A stretch of DNA of 64,000 bases from SLRI01 sp964393275 (GTDB taxonomy: Bacteria > Pseudomonadota > Alphaproteobacteria > Geminicoccales > Geminicoccaceae), in NCBI GenBank assembly GCA_964393275.1, contig CAYMTA010000015.1, positions 8,518-72,517 on the forward strand, in the 5' to 3' direction. The notes under the pieces are model-generated. The model saw only the letters and a list, made by a program, of their open reading frames with translations, did not search any database and was not told where the DNA came from. A program made the translations under genes and the position numbers. Positions 34,755 through 42,902 of this stretch are shown here, piece after piece; the first letter of the stretch is position 1, and each line of letters begins with the position of its first letter.

Positions 34755-36145
34755 CCGGTGGTTTCGTTGGCCGCGGTTCGATCGAGCGCCGGTCGGCGCT
34801 TCTCCTTCGCGGGCAGGAGGCGGGCGGTGACGGAGCGGCCAGGGTCGAAGACCTCCTGCGCCGCCTCCTCGACCTGCTCCCTCGTCACGGCGGCGACCCG
34901 GGCCGGCCAGCTTTCGACGTCCTCGATCGTCGAGCCCGTGGTGAGAGCACTGCCGAAGACGCGGACCGCCGTGGTCAGGCTGTCCCTGGCATAGACCGAT
35001 TCGGCGATCAGCCGCGCCTTGACCCGCTCGACCTCGGCCGGGGTGACGCCGCCTTCGATGAGGGTCTCGATCTCGGCGTCGATGGCCCTTTCGAGCGTGT
35101 CCAGATCGATCTCGCCGCGCGGGCTCGCATAGAGGCGAAAGGCCGTCTCGTCGAGGCTGGTGCCGCGGTAGTAGGCGCCGATGCCGGAGGCGAGCGCCTG
35201 ATCCATGGCGACGCTTCGGTAGAGTCGGCTGGTGCCGCCGCCGCCGAAGAGCTCGGCCAGGACCTCGAGCGCGTGCGCCCGGCCACTCGCCGCGGTGGCG
35301 TGGCTCGGCGCTAGGTAGGAGCGCACGAGGCTCGGCTGCTCGACCCGCTCGTGCCGAAGCTCGATGCGTCGCTCGGCGAGCTGCGGCGGCTCCTTCAGGC
35401 GCACGCGCTCGGGCGTTGGATGCCCCGGCATGCGGCCGTAGGTGCGCTCCGCCAGCGGGCGGATCTCCTCCGCCGTGATGTCGCCGGCGATGACCAGGAT
35501 GGCGTTGTTGGGGGCGTACCAAGCGGCATAGAAAGCCAGCGCGTCCTCGCGCGTGTAGCTCGCGATCTCATGGTGCCAGCCGATGATCGGCAGCCTGTAG
35601 GGGTGGTTCAGGAACTGGGCCGCGTCGAGCTGCTCGCCGAGCATCGCCGTGGGCTGGTTGTCGACGCGCGAGCTGCGCTCCTCGAGGATGACGTCGCGCT
35701 CGGCCAGGACATGGGCCTCCTCCAGGCGGAGATTGACCATGCGGTCGGCCTCCATCTCCATCACCATCGCCAGCCGGTCCCTGGCGATGTTCTGGAAATA
35801 GGCGGTGAAGTCGCTCGACGTCATGGCGTTGTCGTTGCCGCCGTGGCGGGCCACGATCTTCGAGAACTCGCCGGGTGGCACGGCCAGGGTGCCCTTGAAC
35901 ATCAGATGCTCGAGGAAATGCGGCAGGCCGGACTTGCCGGGCGGGCTGTCGGCCGTGCCGACCTTGTACCAGACCCAGTGCGAGACGACGGGGGCCCTGT
36001 GGTTCTCGATGACCACCACCTGCATGCCGTTCTCGAGCGTGAAGCTTTGCGGGTGGAACATGCCGGCCGGTGCCGCCGCCGCGCGCTCGAGATCCAGGTC
36101 CATCGCCATGGCCCCGGCCGGCATCGATGGGGGTGCCGCTCTCAT
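34751..36145 (-). CDS. M16 family zinc peptidase, catalytic subunit
   Basis: A 464-residue insulinase-family peptidase. The inverted zinc motif HFLEH is present (LPHFLEHLMFKGT), followed 75-80 residues later by the third ligand region (ERDVILEERSSR, Glu). The second domain has the GGGGTSRLYRSV loop. MPP-beta-like proteins degrade or process unfolded and signal peptides. ATG 36145 overlaps the previous stop (ATGA) and the next gene overlaps this one in the same way. An in-frame open stretch upstream is a shadow of the DUF3035 and lspA genes. Confidence 0.93.
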   Translation of the reverse strand: MRAAPPSMPAGAMAMDLDLERAAAAPAGMFHPQSFTLENGMQVVVIENHRAPVVSHWVWYKVGTADSPPGKSGLPHFLEHLMFKGTLAVPPGEFSKIVARHGGNDNAMTSSDFTAYFQNIARDRLAMVMEMEADRMVNLRLEEAHVLAERDVILEERSSRVDNQPTAMLGEQLDAAQFLNHPYRLPIIGWHHEIASYTREDALAFYAAWYAPNNAILVIAGDITAEEIRPLAERTYGRMPGHPTPERVRLKEPPQLAERRIELRHERVEQPSLVRSYLAPSHATAASGRAHALEVLAELFGGGGTSRLYRSVAMDQALASGIGAYYRGTSLDETAFRLYASPRGEIDLDTLERAIDAEIETLIEGGVTPAEVERVKARLIAESVYARDSLTTAVRVFGSALTTGSTIEDVESWPARVAAVTREQVEEAAQEVFDPGRSVTARLLPAKEKRRPALDRTAANETTG

Positions 36146-36714
36146 GAACCTGCCCCGCCGGTCGTCTCGGGCTGGACCACGGTGGTGCCGACCCGCTGGG
36201 TGACGACGCGAGCGCTTCGCCCCTCGGCCTCGAGACGGGCCGCCTCGGCCGCCGGGTCGAGCGGCGTCTCGACGCCCGAGGCGTCGAGCATGCGGCGTCT
36301 CTGGAAATCGAGGATGAAGAGGAACCGGCTCTCGTCGAGCTGGGTCAGCTCGGTGTTCTCCTCGAGGAGCAGCGCCCGGATATCGGGCTCGACGGTGCCG
36401 GGCAGATCCGCCACGAGCGCCTGCTCGGCCGGACTCTGGTTCTTCTCCTGGACCGGCTGCCCGAACAGCAGCTTCTGGGTCTCGAGCGATGCCGTGCCCT
36501 GCTGCTGCGCCGGGCTCGGCGTGCCCGGCTTCGGCAGGCTGTAGCTCGGCGGCAGCACCAGAGGCTGGCGGCGCACGACCTGGAACTCGTCGGGGGCCCG
36601 GCGGCCCATGCCGAGCCGCTCCTGCAGCGTCTGGCCGCCGCAGCCGGTCAGCGCCGCGAGGCCGAGGCCGAGGCAGCCAAGGCCGATCCAGTTTCGCAGG
36701 CGAGCTCGCTTCAC
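36142..36714 (-). CDS. DUF3035 lipoprotein
   Basis: A 190-residue lipoprotein of the DUF3035 family, frequent in alphaproteobacteria between lspA and the M16 peptidases. The signal sequence ends in the lipobox LTGC (Cys near residue 26). The conserved core APDEFQVVRRQPLVLPPSY is at about 40-60. The rest is polar with low-complexity PSPAQQQG. Start GTG 36714 overlaps the lspA stop as GTGA. Its neighbour lspA is the very peptidase that would process it. Function unknown; an envelope role with the M16 pair is likely (inference). Confidence 0.88.
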   Translation of the reverse strand: MKRARLRNWIGLGCLGLGLAALTGCGGQTLQERLGMGRRAPDEFQVVRRQPLVLPPSYSLPKPGTPSPAQQQGTASLETQKLLFGQPVQEKNQSPAEQALVADLPGTVEPDIRALLLEENTELTQLDESRFLFILDFQRRRMLDASGVETPLDPAAEAARLEAEGRSARVVTQRVGTTVVQPETTGGAGS

Positions 36715-37214
36715 TTCTGTCTCCCCCCGACAGGCAGCGCGACACGGCCGCCGAGCAGGCTGTCGCCCACCAGGAGGACCGCGCCAACGACGATGGCGCT
36801 GTCGGCGACGTTGAAGGCCGGCCAATGGTAGCCGAAGGCATGGAAATCGAGAAAGTCGATCACGGCGCCGAAGCGTACCCGATCGACGACATTGCCGAGG
36901 GCCCCGGCGAGGATCAGCCAGATGGCGAGACGCGGCAGCAGCCGCTGCTCGCGCCGCAGCCAGACGAGGAGCACGGCCGAGACCAGGACGGCCATGCCGA
37001 CGAGCAGCCAGCGGCCATGCTCGCCGCCGGCCTGGAACATGCCGAAGCTCACCCCCCGGTTCCAGACGAGGACGAGGTTGAAGAAGCCCGTGACCTGGAC
37101 GAAGCCCTGGTCGGCGAGGCCGGCGAGCGCCCACCTCTTGGTCAGGAAATCCAGGACCAGGACCAGGAGGAAAAGGCCGGGTCCGAGCCAGCGCCGTGCC
37201 ACGTCGTTCGTCAA
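36711..37214 (-). CDS. lspA: Lipoprotein signal peptidase (signal peptidase II)
   Basis: Cleaves the signal peptides of prolipoproteins in the inner membrane. The 167-residue protein has four transmembrane segments. Both catalytic aspartates are visible: GALGNVVDRVRFGAVIDF (the N-x-x-D-R motif) and FNVADSAIVVGAVLL (F-N-x-A-D). The WNRGVSFGMF loop is also typical. The start is TTG at 37214, overlapping the ileS stop as TTGA; the longer frame is a shadow of ileS and would add an odd Arg-rich leader. ileS-lspA coupling is widespread in proteobacteria. Confidence 0.94.
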   Translation of the reverse strand: MTNDVARRWLGPGLFLLVLVLDFLTKRWALAGLADQGFVQVTGFFNLVLVWNRGVSFGMFQAGGEHGRWLLVGMAVLVSAVLLVWLRREQRLLPRLAIWLILAGALGNVVDRVRFGAVIDFLDFHAFGYHWPAFNVADSAIVVGAVLLVGDSLLGGRVALPVGGRQK

Positions 37215-39991
37215 GCGGCGATGGCTCCTACCACCTTGGCGCAGCGCCGGCAGAGCCCGCCCGCCTCGTCGACCTCGGCGAGCACTTGCCAGCAGCGAGC
37301 GCACTTCCCGCCCGCGGCCAGGTCCGGGACGACGCCCACACCCGGCACATCGGCGAGGGTGAAGGCGCCTTTGGGCGGCTCCCCGACCTCGATCCCGAGG
37401 TCGCTCGTGATGCAGAGCTCGGCCATGTCGATTCCGTCCATGGCGGCGGCATGGGCCTCGGTCACATGGACGGTCGGGGCCGCCTGCAGGCTGGCGCCGA
37501 TCCGCTTCTCGCGCCGCTCGATCTCGAGCGCACCCGTGACCACGCGGCGCACTGCCCGGACCTGCTCCCAGCGTGCGGCGAGCGCCGGATCACGCCAGTC
37601 GTCGGGAAGCTCCTGGAACAGCTGGAGGTGGACGCTTGCCGTATCGCCAGGAAAGCGCGCCAGCCATGCCTCCTCGGCGGTGAAGGCGAGGACCGGGGCG
37701 AGCCACCGCGCCAGGCAGTGGAAGAGCTGGTCGAGGACGGTGCGGGCGGCGCGGCGCCGCGGGCTCGCCGCGGCGTCGCAGTAGAGGCTGTCCTTGCGCA
37801 CGTCGAAATAGAAGGCCGAGAGATCGATGGCGCAGAAATGATGGATGGCACCGTAGAGCCTCGGGAAATCGTAGCTCGCATTGCAGGTGCGCACGAGGTC
37901 GTCGAGCTCCTTGAGTCGGTGCAGGACCCAGCGCTCGAGCTCGGGCATCTGGTCCCTCGGCAGCCGCTCGGTCTCGCGGAAGCCGTCGAGATTGCCGAGC
38001 ACGTAGCGGAGCGTGTTGCGCAGGCGGCGGTAGTTGTCGCCGATGCCGTCCAGGATCTCCTTGCCGATGCGGATGTCCTCCGAATAGTCGGCGGAGACGG
38101 TCCAAAGGCGCAGGATGTCGGCGCCATGGGTCTTCATCAGGTCGGTCGGCGAGACGACGTTGCCTTTCGACTTCGACATCTTCTCGCCCCTGGCGTCGAC
38201 CACGAAGCCGTGGGTGAGCACGGCATCGTAGGGGGCCCGGCCGCGGGTGCCGCAGCTTTCGAGGAGCGAGGAATGGAACCAGCCCCGATGCTGGTCCGAG
38301 CCCTCGAGATAGAGGTCGGCCGGCCATTTCAGCTCGGGCCGCTGCTCCAGCACGAAAGCGTGGGTCGAGCCCGACTCGAACCAGACATCGAGGATGTCGT
38401 CGACCTTCTCGAAGTCGTCCTTGCGGTAATCGGGGCCGAGGAAGTCCTGGGGGTCCCTGGTCCACCAGGCATCGGCGCCCTCGCGCTCGAAGGCCAGGGC
38501 GATGCGCTCGACCACGGCCGGGTCGCGCAGGGGCTCGCCCGTTGCCTTGTCGACGAAGACGGCGATCGGCACACCCCAGGCCCGCTGCCGGCTGATGCAC
38601 CAATCGGGCCGCGTCTCGATCATCGAGCGCAGCCGGGTCTTGCCGCGCGCCGGCACGAAGGTGGTGGCGTCGATGGCCGCGAGCGCGGTCTGGCGCAGAT
38701 CGAGCTCGCCCTCCATCGGGATGAACCACTGGGCCGTGGCGCGGAAGATCAAGGGCGCCTTGGAGCGCCAGGAATGCGGGTAGGAATGGACGAGCCTGCC
38801 CTGCGCCAGAAGATTGCCCCGAGCCTCGAGGGCCAGGATCACCGGCTCCGCCGCCTTGAAGACGTGCACGCCTTCGAAGCCCGGCACGGAAGCCGTGTAG
38901 AAGCCGTCCTCGGCCACGGTGTCCGGCACCTCGAGCCCGTGGCGCTGGCCGAGGTCGAAGTCGTCGGCGCCGTGACTGGGGGCGATGTGCACGAGCCCGG
39001 TGCCGTCCTCGTCGCTGACGAAGTCGGCCGGGTGGAGCGGCACCTCGAAGAGGTAGCCCCCGGCGTGGCCGGCGAGCGGGTGGGCGGCGATCGAGCCCTC
39101 GAGCGCTGTGCCCCTGAAGGTCTCCAGCACCCGCCAGTCGGCGATGCCGGCCGCCTGCATGGTGGGCTCGACCAGCGAAGTCGCGAGGATCAGCCGCCGG
39201 CCGCCGGCCTCGACCAGCGCGTAGTCGATGCCCTCGCCATAGGCCACGGCCCGGTTGGCCGGGATGGTCCAGGGCGTGGTCGTCCAGATGACCACGGCGG
39301 CATCGGCAAAGCGGGGCTCCGAGGGTCGGGTCAGGGGGAAGGCCACCCAGATCGTCGTCGAGGTGTGGTCGTGATACTCGACCTCGGCCTCGGCGAGCGC
39401 GGTCTTCTCGACCACTGACCACATCACCGATTTCTTGCCGCGATAGAGCGAGCCGTTGAGCAGGAACTTGCCGAGCTCGCGATAGATGTCGGCCTCGCTG
39501 CTGAAATCCATGGTCGCGTAGCGTCTCTGCCAGTCGCCGACGACGCCGAGGCGCTCGAACTCGGCGCGCTGGATATCGATCCATTTGGCCGCGAACTCGC
39601 GGCATTCGCGGCGGAAGTCGATGATCGGCACGTCGTCCTTGCTCTTGCCCTTCTTCCTGTAGTCCTGCTCGATCTGCCATTCGATCGGCAGCCCGTGGCA
39701 GTCCCAGCCGGGCACGTAGGCCGCGTCCCGGCCCAGCATCTGCCGGTTGCGGTTGATCACGTCCTTGAGGATCTTGTTGAGGGCCGTGCCCATGTGCAGG
39801 TGGCCGTTGGCGTAGGGCGGGCCGTCATGCAGGATGAACTTCTCGCGGCCGCGGGCGGCCGCGCGCAGCCGGCCGTACTGGTCCTGCGCCGCCCAACGCT
39901 CGAGCTGCGCCGGCTCGCGCGCCGGCAGGTTCGCCTTCATGGCGAGCTCGGTGCGCGGCAGAAAGACGGTGTTCCTGTAGTCCTGGGTCAT
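37211..39991 (-). CDS. ileS: Isoleucine--tRNA ligase
   Basis: A 926-residue class I synthetase that charges tRNA(Ile) and edits misactivated valine. The HIGH motif appears as GHLHMG (ANGHLHMGTALNK, residues about 57-69), and KMSKS is exact (GEKMSKSKGNVVSP). The CP1 editing domain contains TTPWTIPANRAV and the conserved Asp loop SHGADDFDLG. The anticodon domain and a C-terminal zinc ribbon (CARCWQ, later CRRCAKV) are complete, so it is the eubacterial long form. ATG 39991 starts MTQDYRNTVFLP. A 45-base gap to ribF upstream suggests one operon. Confidence 0.98.
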   Translation of the reverse strand: MTQDYRNTVFLPRTELAMKANLPAREPAQLERWAAQDQYGRLRAAARGREKFILHDGPPYANGHLHMGTALNKILKDVINRNRQMLGRDAAYVPGWDCHGLPIEWQIEQDYRKKGKSKDDVPIIDFRRECREFAAKWIDIQRAEFERLGVVGDWQRRYATMDFSSEADIYRELGKFLLNGSLYRGKKSVMWSVVEKTALAEAEVEYHDHTSTTIWVAFPLTRPSEPRFADAAVVIWTTTPWTIPANRAVAYGEGIDYALVEAGGRRLILATSLVEPTMQAAGIADWRVLETFRGTALEGSIAAHPLAGHAGGYLFEVPLHPADFVSDEDGTGLVHIAPSHGADDFDLGQRHGLEVPDTVAEDGFYTASVPGFEGVHVFKAAEPVILALEARGNLLAQGRLVHSYPHSWRSKAPLIFRATAQWFIPMEGELDLRQTALAAIDATTFVPARGKTRLRSMIETRPDWCISRQRAWGVPIAVFVDKATGEPLRDPAVVERIALAFEREGADAWWTRDPQDFLGPDYRKDDFEKVDDILDVWFESGSTHAFVLEQRPELKWPADLYLEGSDQHRGWFHSSLLESCGTRGRAPYDAVLTHGFVVDARGEKMSKSKGNVVSPTDLMKTHGADILRLWTVSADYSEDIRIGKEILDGIGDNYRRLRNTLRYVLGNLDGFRETERLPRDQMPELERWVLHRLKELDDLVRTCNASYDFPRLYGAIHHFCAIDLSAFYFDVRKDSLYCDAAASPRRRAARTVLDQLFHCLARWLAPVLAFTAEEAWLARFPGDTASVHLQLFQELPDDWRDPALAARWEQVRAVRRVVTGALEIERREKRIGASLQAAPTVHVTEAHAAAMDGIDMAELCITSDLGIEVGEPPKGAFTLADVPGVGVVPDLAAGGKCARCWQVLAEVDEAGGLCRRCAKVVGAIAA

Positions 39992-40036
39992 CCGGTCGTC
40001 ATCCGATCGCGCCCGCCTTCGGCCTGGCGGGCTGCG

Positions 40037-40984
40037 TCAAGCGTTCAGACGCTCGTGGATCCGCCTGGCCGCCGAGCAATCCCTTGCGATCTGGGCCTTC
40101 AGGGCCTCGATCCCGGGGAATTTCACCTCGCCGCGCAGGCGCTCCAGGAACGCCACATCGAGCCGCTGTCCGTAGAGATCGACCTGGGCGTCGAGGAGAT
40201 GCACCTCGAGCAGCAGCCGATCGCCGTCGAATGTGGGGCGGCGACCCAGATTCGCGATGCCGGGATACCAGACCATGCCCCGAGGTGTACAGCGGCCGGC
40301 GCGCACCGCGTAGACGCCGGTGGCGGGCAGGGCGTGGCGGTCGGTGGCCGGGGCGATGTTGGCCGTGGGAAAGCCGATGGTGCGGCCGCGCTGGTCACCC
40401 CGGCGGACGATCCCGGAAAGGAGGAAGGGATAGCCGAGGAGGCGATTGGCGAGCTCGAGCTCACCCGCCGCCAGGGCGTCGCGGATCCGGGTCGAGGAGC
40501 AGGGCAGGCCGTCCACGATCACCGGCGGCACGGCCTTGAAGGTGAAGCCGTTGGCTTCGGCGGCACGCGCCAGGAGGGTCGCGTCGCCGTGCCGCCGGTG
40601 GCCGAAGCGGAAGGTCTCGCCCGCCGCCAGTCCCTCGATGCCGAGCCGGCCGACCAGGATGCGCTCGACGAAAGCCGAAGCCGGCATCGCCATCAGCGCC
40701 CGGTCGAAGCGCAGCACGAACAGGTGGTCGACGCCGAGGTCGCGCAGGAGCGCGATCTTCCGCCGGAGAGGGGCCAGGCGCAAGGGTGCAGCACCGGGGC
40801 AGAGGACCTCGCGCGGATGCGGCTCGAAGGTGACGACGCCGAGGCCTTCGCGGCCGGATGTCTGCGCGCGTGCCGCCTCGATGACGGCGCGATGCCCCCG
40901 ATGCACGCCGTCGAAATTGCCGATGGCGACCGCACAGCCGACCGCCTCGGGCGGCAAAGCCATGAAACCCCGATGGACCCTCAT
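40037..40984 (-). CDS. ribF: Bifunctional riboflavin kinase/FAD synthetase
   Basis: A 315-residue enzyme that makes FMN and FAD from riboflavin. The N-terminal adenylyltransferase domain has GNFDGVHRGHRAVI (HxGH-like) and the late SSTRIRDALAAGE; the C-terminal kinase domain has RGRTIGFPTANI (the PTAN motif) and GxHxLD-like HLLDAQVDLYG. Both domains are complete. It starts at ATG 40984 (MRVHRGFMALPP). Placed immediately upstream of ileS, as in most proteobacteria. Confidence 0.96.
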   Translation of the reverse strand: MRVHRGFMALPPEAVGCAVAIGNFDGVHRGHRAVIEAARAQTSGREGLGVVTFEPHPREVLCPGAAPLRLAPLRRKIALLRDLGVDHLFVLRFDRALMAMPASAFVERILVGRLGIEGLAAGETFRFGHRRHGDATLLARAAEANGFTFKAVPPVIVDGLPCSSTRIRDALAAGELELANRLLGYPFLLSGIVRRGDQRGRTIGFPTANIAPATDRHALPATGVYAVRAGRCTPRGMVWYPGIANLGRRPTFDGDRLLLEVHLLDAQVDLYGQRLDVAFLERLRGEVKFPGIEALKAQIARDCSAARRIHERLNA

Positions 40985-41061
40985 GGCCGCCTTCTTCCAC
41001 GGGCCGCGAAGCCTGTAAAGGCCGGCCCGTGGTCGCTTTTCGGCGCGCCTCCAGCAGGCTG

Positions 41062-42525
41062 CTAGCGGCAGAGGCCGGCGATGGCCCGCTCGAGGCCGGG
41101 CCGGTCGGTCACCCGCTGGCGGTAGCCGACCTCGCTCGTGCCGACGACCGTGGGCGCCTTCGCCTTGCCGCCGTCATTGATCCGGCCGACGACGAAGGGA
41201 TCGCCCGACGGGTTGCGCCAGGTGAGCGTTCCGCTGTTGAGTTGCGGCGCGTAGGCGCCGCCTCCCGGGTGGACGTGGTCGGCGACCTTGAGGCCGCCGG
41301 CCGGCACGATCCACACGCCCTGGCCGTCGGTGTTGAAGCGGTGGGTGATGTAGTCGCCGGCGGCCACCTCCTCGGAGCTGCGGGCGAGGAAGAAGGCCTT
41401 GGGCCTGGGCTCGCTGCCGATGGCGGGATTGGTCACGGCGCGTGCCACATAGTTCCAGTACTGCGCGGTGCCGCGACCGTCCGGACCCTTGTAGGGCTTC
41501 TTGTCGCTGGCATAGGAGGGCAGCACGTACTCGCCCTGGTAGCCCCAGGTCGCGTCGATCCTGGCGGCGTAGGAATGGCGCACGCCGCCGGTCTCGAACT
41601 TGGTGAAGTCGCTGTGCGAGACGTACTGGCTGAACGACCCGCCCTTGTAGTCGCGCCAGCCGAAAAGCGGCTCGGCGATGATCCGGCAGCGCCAGACATC
41701 CGGATAGGCCTGCCACTTGCCGATCGTGGTGTCGCCACCGAGCTGCAGGAAGTCGCCGAAGTCGAGATTCGAGGTCTTGAGGTGCATGCGGCCGATGACG
41801 ATGAAGGGCCTGACCGCGTCCTTGTGGGTCTCGATGCGGACCAGGGTGCCGACGCCTTCGGTGCGCTGGCCGTTGGGCGAGGTCAGCCAACCGGCCGGCT
41901 TCGGATCGAACGAGGCGCCGATCCAGTAGACGCCGCGGAACCCCTTGACGTCGATCTGGAACTTGCCGTCGATCGGCCCATCGGGGCTGACCAGCAGGAG
42001 ATCCTGGTCGGCCCGGCCGGTGACCTTCTGGAAGCCGGATGGCTGCAGGTGCTGGATGACGAGATTGGCAGCCGGCGACGGGATGGCCGGCACGTCGGTG
42101 GCGCCGCCCTGCGGGCTGCCGCCCGGCGGGTTGGTCGGCGTGGCTCCACCTGAGCTGGCGCCGCCTGAGCTGGTGCCGGATCCCTTGGCTCCGCTGTCCG
42201 GCACCGGTGGAGAGGTCGCCGGGATGCCCGGCAGCCGCGGCAGCGTCCGTTGCTGGCCCAATTGCAAGCGCATGGTCGGGCTTTGGGCGGTGACTTGAGG
42301 GCTCGGCAAGGCGAGTTGGAGCCGATCGAGGCGGGCGACAGGCTCGGCGGCGAGGGTGCCGGGTCGAGTATCCGGCGCCGGCACGAGAACGGCCGCGGCC
42401 GCGACGATCGTGCCGAGCAGCATCGATGGCAGGAGCCGCCTCGCCTGATCCGGACATGTCTGGTCCGGGCACGGGGTCGCCGGCGTGAAGCCGGTGGTGC
42501 GGCCGTGGCTCGGGTCCAGGGTCAT
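41062..42525 (-). CDS. Large secreted or envelope protein of unknown function (487 aa)
   Basis: Unrecognised. ATG 42525 is chosen because GAGGAGAAGG lies 5-6 bases before it. An unusually long positive N-region (about 30 residues) precedes a hydrophobic segment (MLLGTIVAAAAVLVPAP), i.e. a signal peptide or membrane anchor. Residues about 105-160 are a Gly/Ser/Pro linker. The C-terminal about 320 residues form a beta-rich globular domain with many aromatic residues (YWIGASFDPKPAGWL, WGYQGEYVLPSY) ending in a Cys (GLCR). It is divergent from the secretin gene, with 377 bases between. A type II secretion substrate is one possibility (inference only). Confidence 0.7.
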   Translation of the reverse strand: MTLDPSHGRTTGFTPATPCPDQTCPDQARRLLPSMLLGTIVAAAAVLVPAPDTRPGTLAAEPVARLDRLQLALPSPQVTAQSPTMRLQLGQQRTLPRLPGIPATSPPVPDSGAKGSGTSSGGASSGGATPTNPPGGSPQGGATDVPAIPSPAANLVIQHLQPSGFQKVTGRADQDLLLVSPDGPIDGKFQIDVKGFRGVYWIGASFDPKPAGWLTSPNGQRTEGVGTLVRIETHKDAVRPFIVIGRMHLKTSNLDFGDFLQLGGDTTIGKWQAYPDVWRCRIIAEPLFGWRDYKGGSFSQYVSHSDFTKFETGGVRHSYAARIDATWGYQGEYVLPSYASDKKPYKGPDGRGTAQYWNYVARAVTNPAIGSEPRPKAFFLARSSEEVAAGDYITHRFNTDGQGVWIVPAGGLKVADHVHPGGGAYAPQLNSGTLTWRNPSGDPFVVGRINDGGKAKAPTVVGTSEVGYRQRVTDRPGLERAIAGLCR

Positions 42526-42902
42526 GTCACCTTCTCCTCGATGGTCTGCGCTGTGGGCCAGGCCTCGTCTCACCGGAACGGGCGGATCGCCGATGAGGTC
42601 GTTCGAGGCGGTCGATTCGAGGTCCGTAGCAAAACCGAAGAGCGGTATCTAGAACTCACTCGAGAAAAATTTCAGTTAAGAAAAATTCCGTATTCGTAGC
42701 CAAATCAGTATCATGATACTGGCGAGGCGCCACAGTTTTATTTATTCACTGTTCATCAACCCGTGCGTGCATCGGGCCGATTTTCTCGCTTCCCTGGCGT
42801 TTGGCGGATACCGAGGTTGTGACGAAGCGGTCACCCTTGTATGAGCGGTGCATCGGCCGCGGGCACGGCTGCTCTCACCAACATTCAATGAAGGGGCGTC
42901 GC
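42526..42902. other. Divergent intergenic region
   Basis: 377 bases between divergent genes. Around 42640-42745 it is strikingly AT-rich (A runs and TTTATTTATTC) compared with the rest, as expected for promoters on both strands. A palindromic ATCATGAT lies at about 42711-42718. I see no clear -35/-10 pair that I would defend. The last 60 bases contain the secretin leader with AAGGGG before its ATG. Confidence 0.4.
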
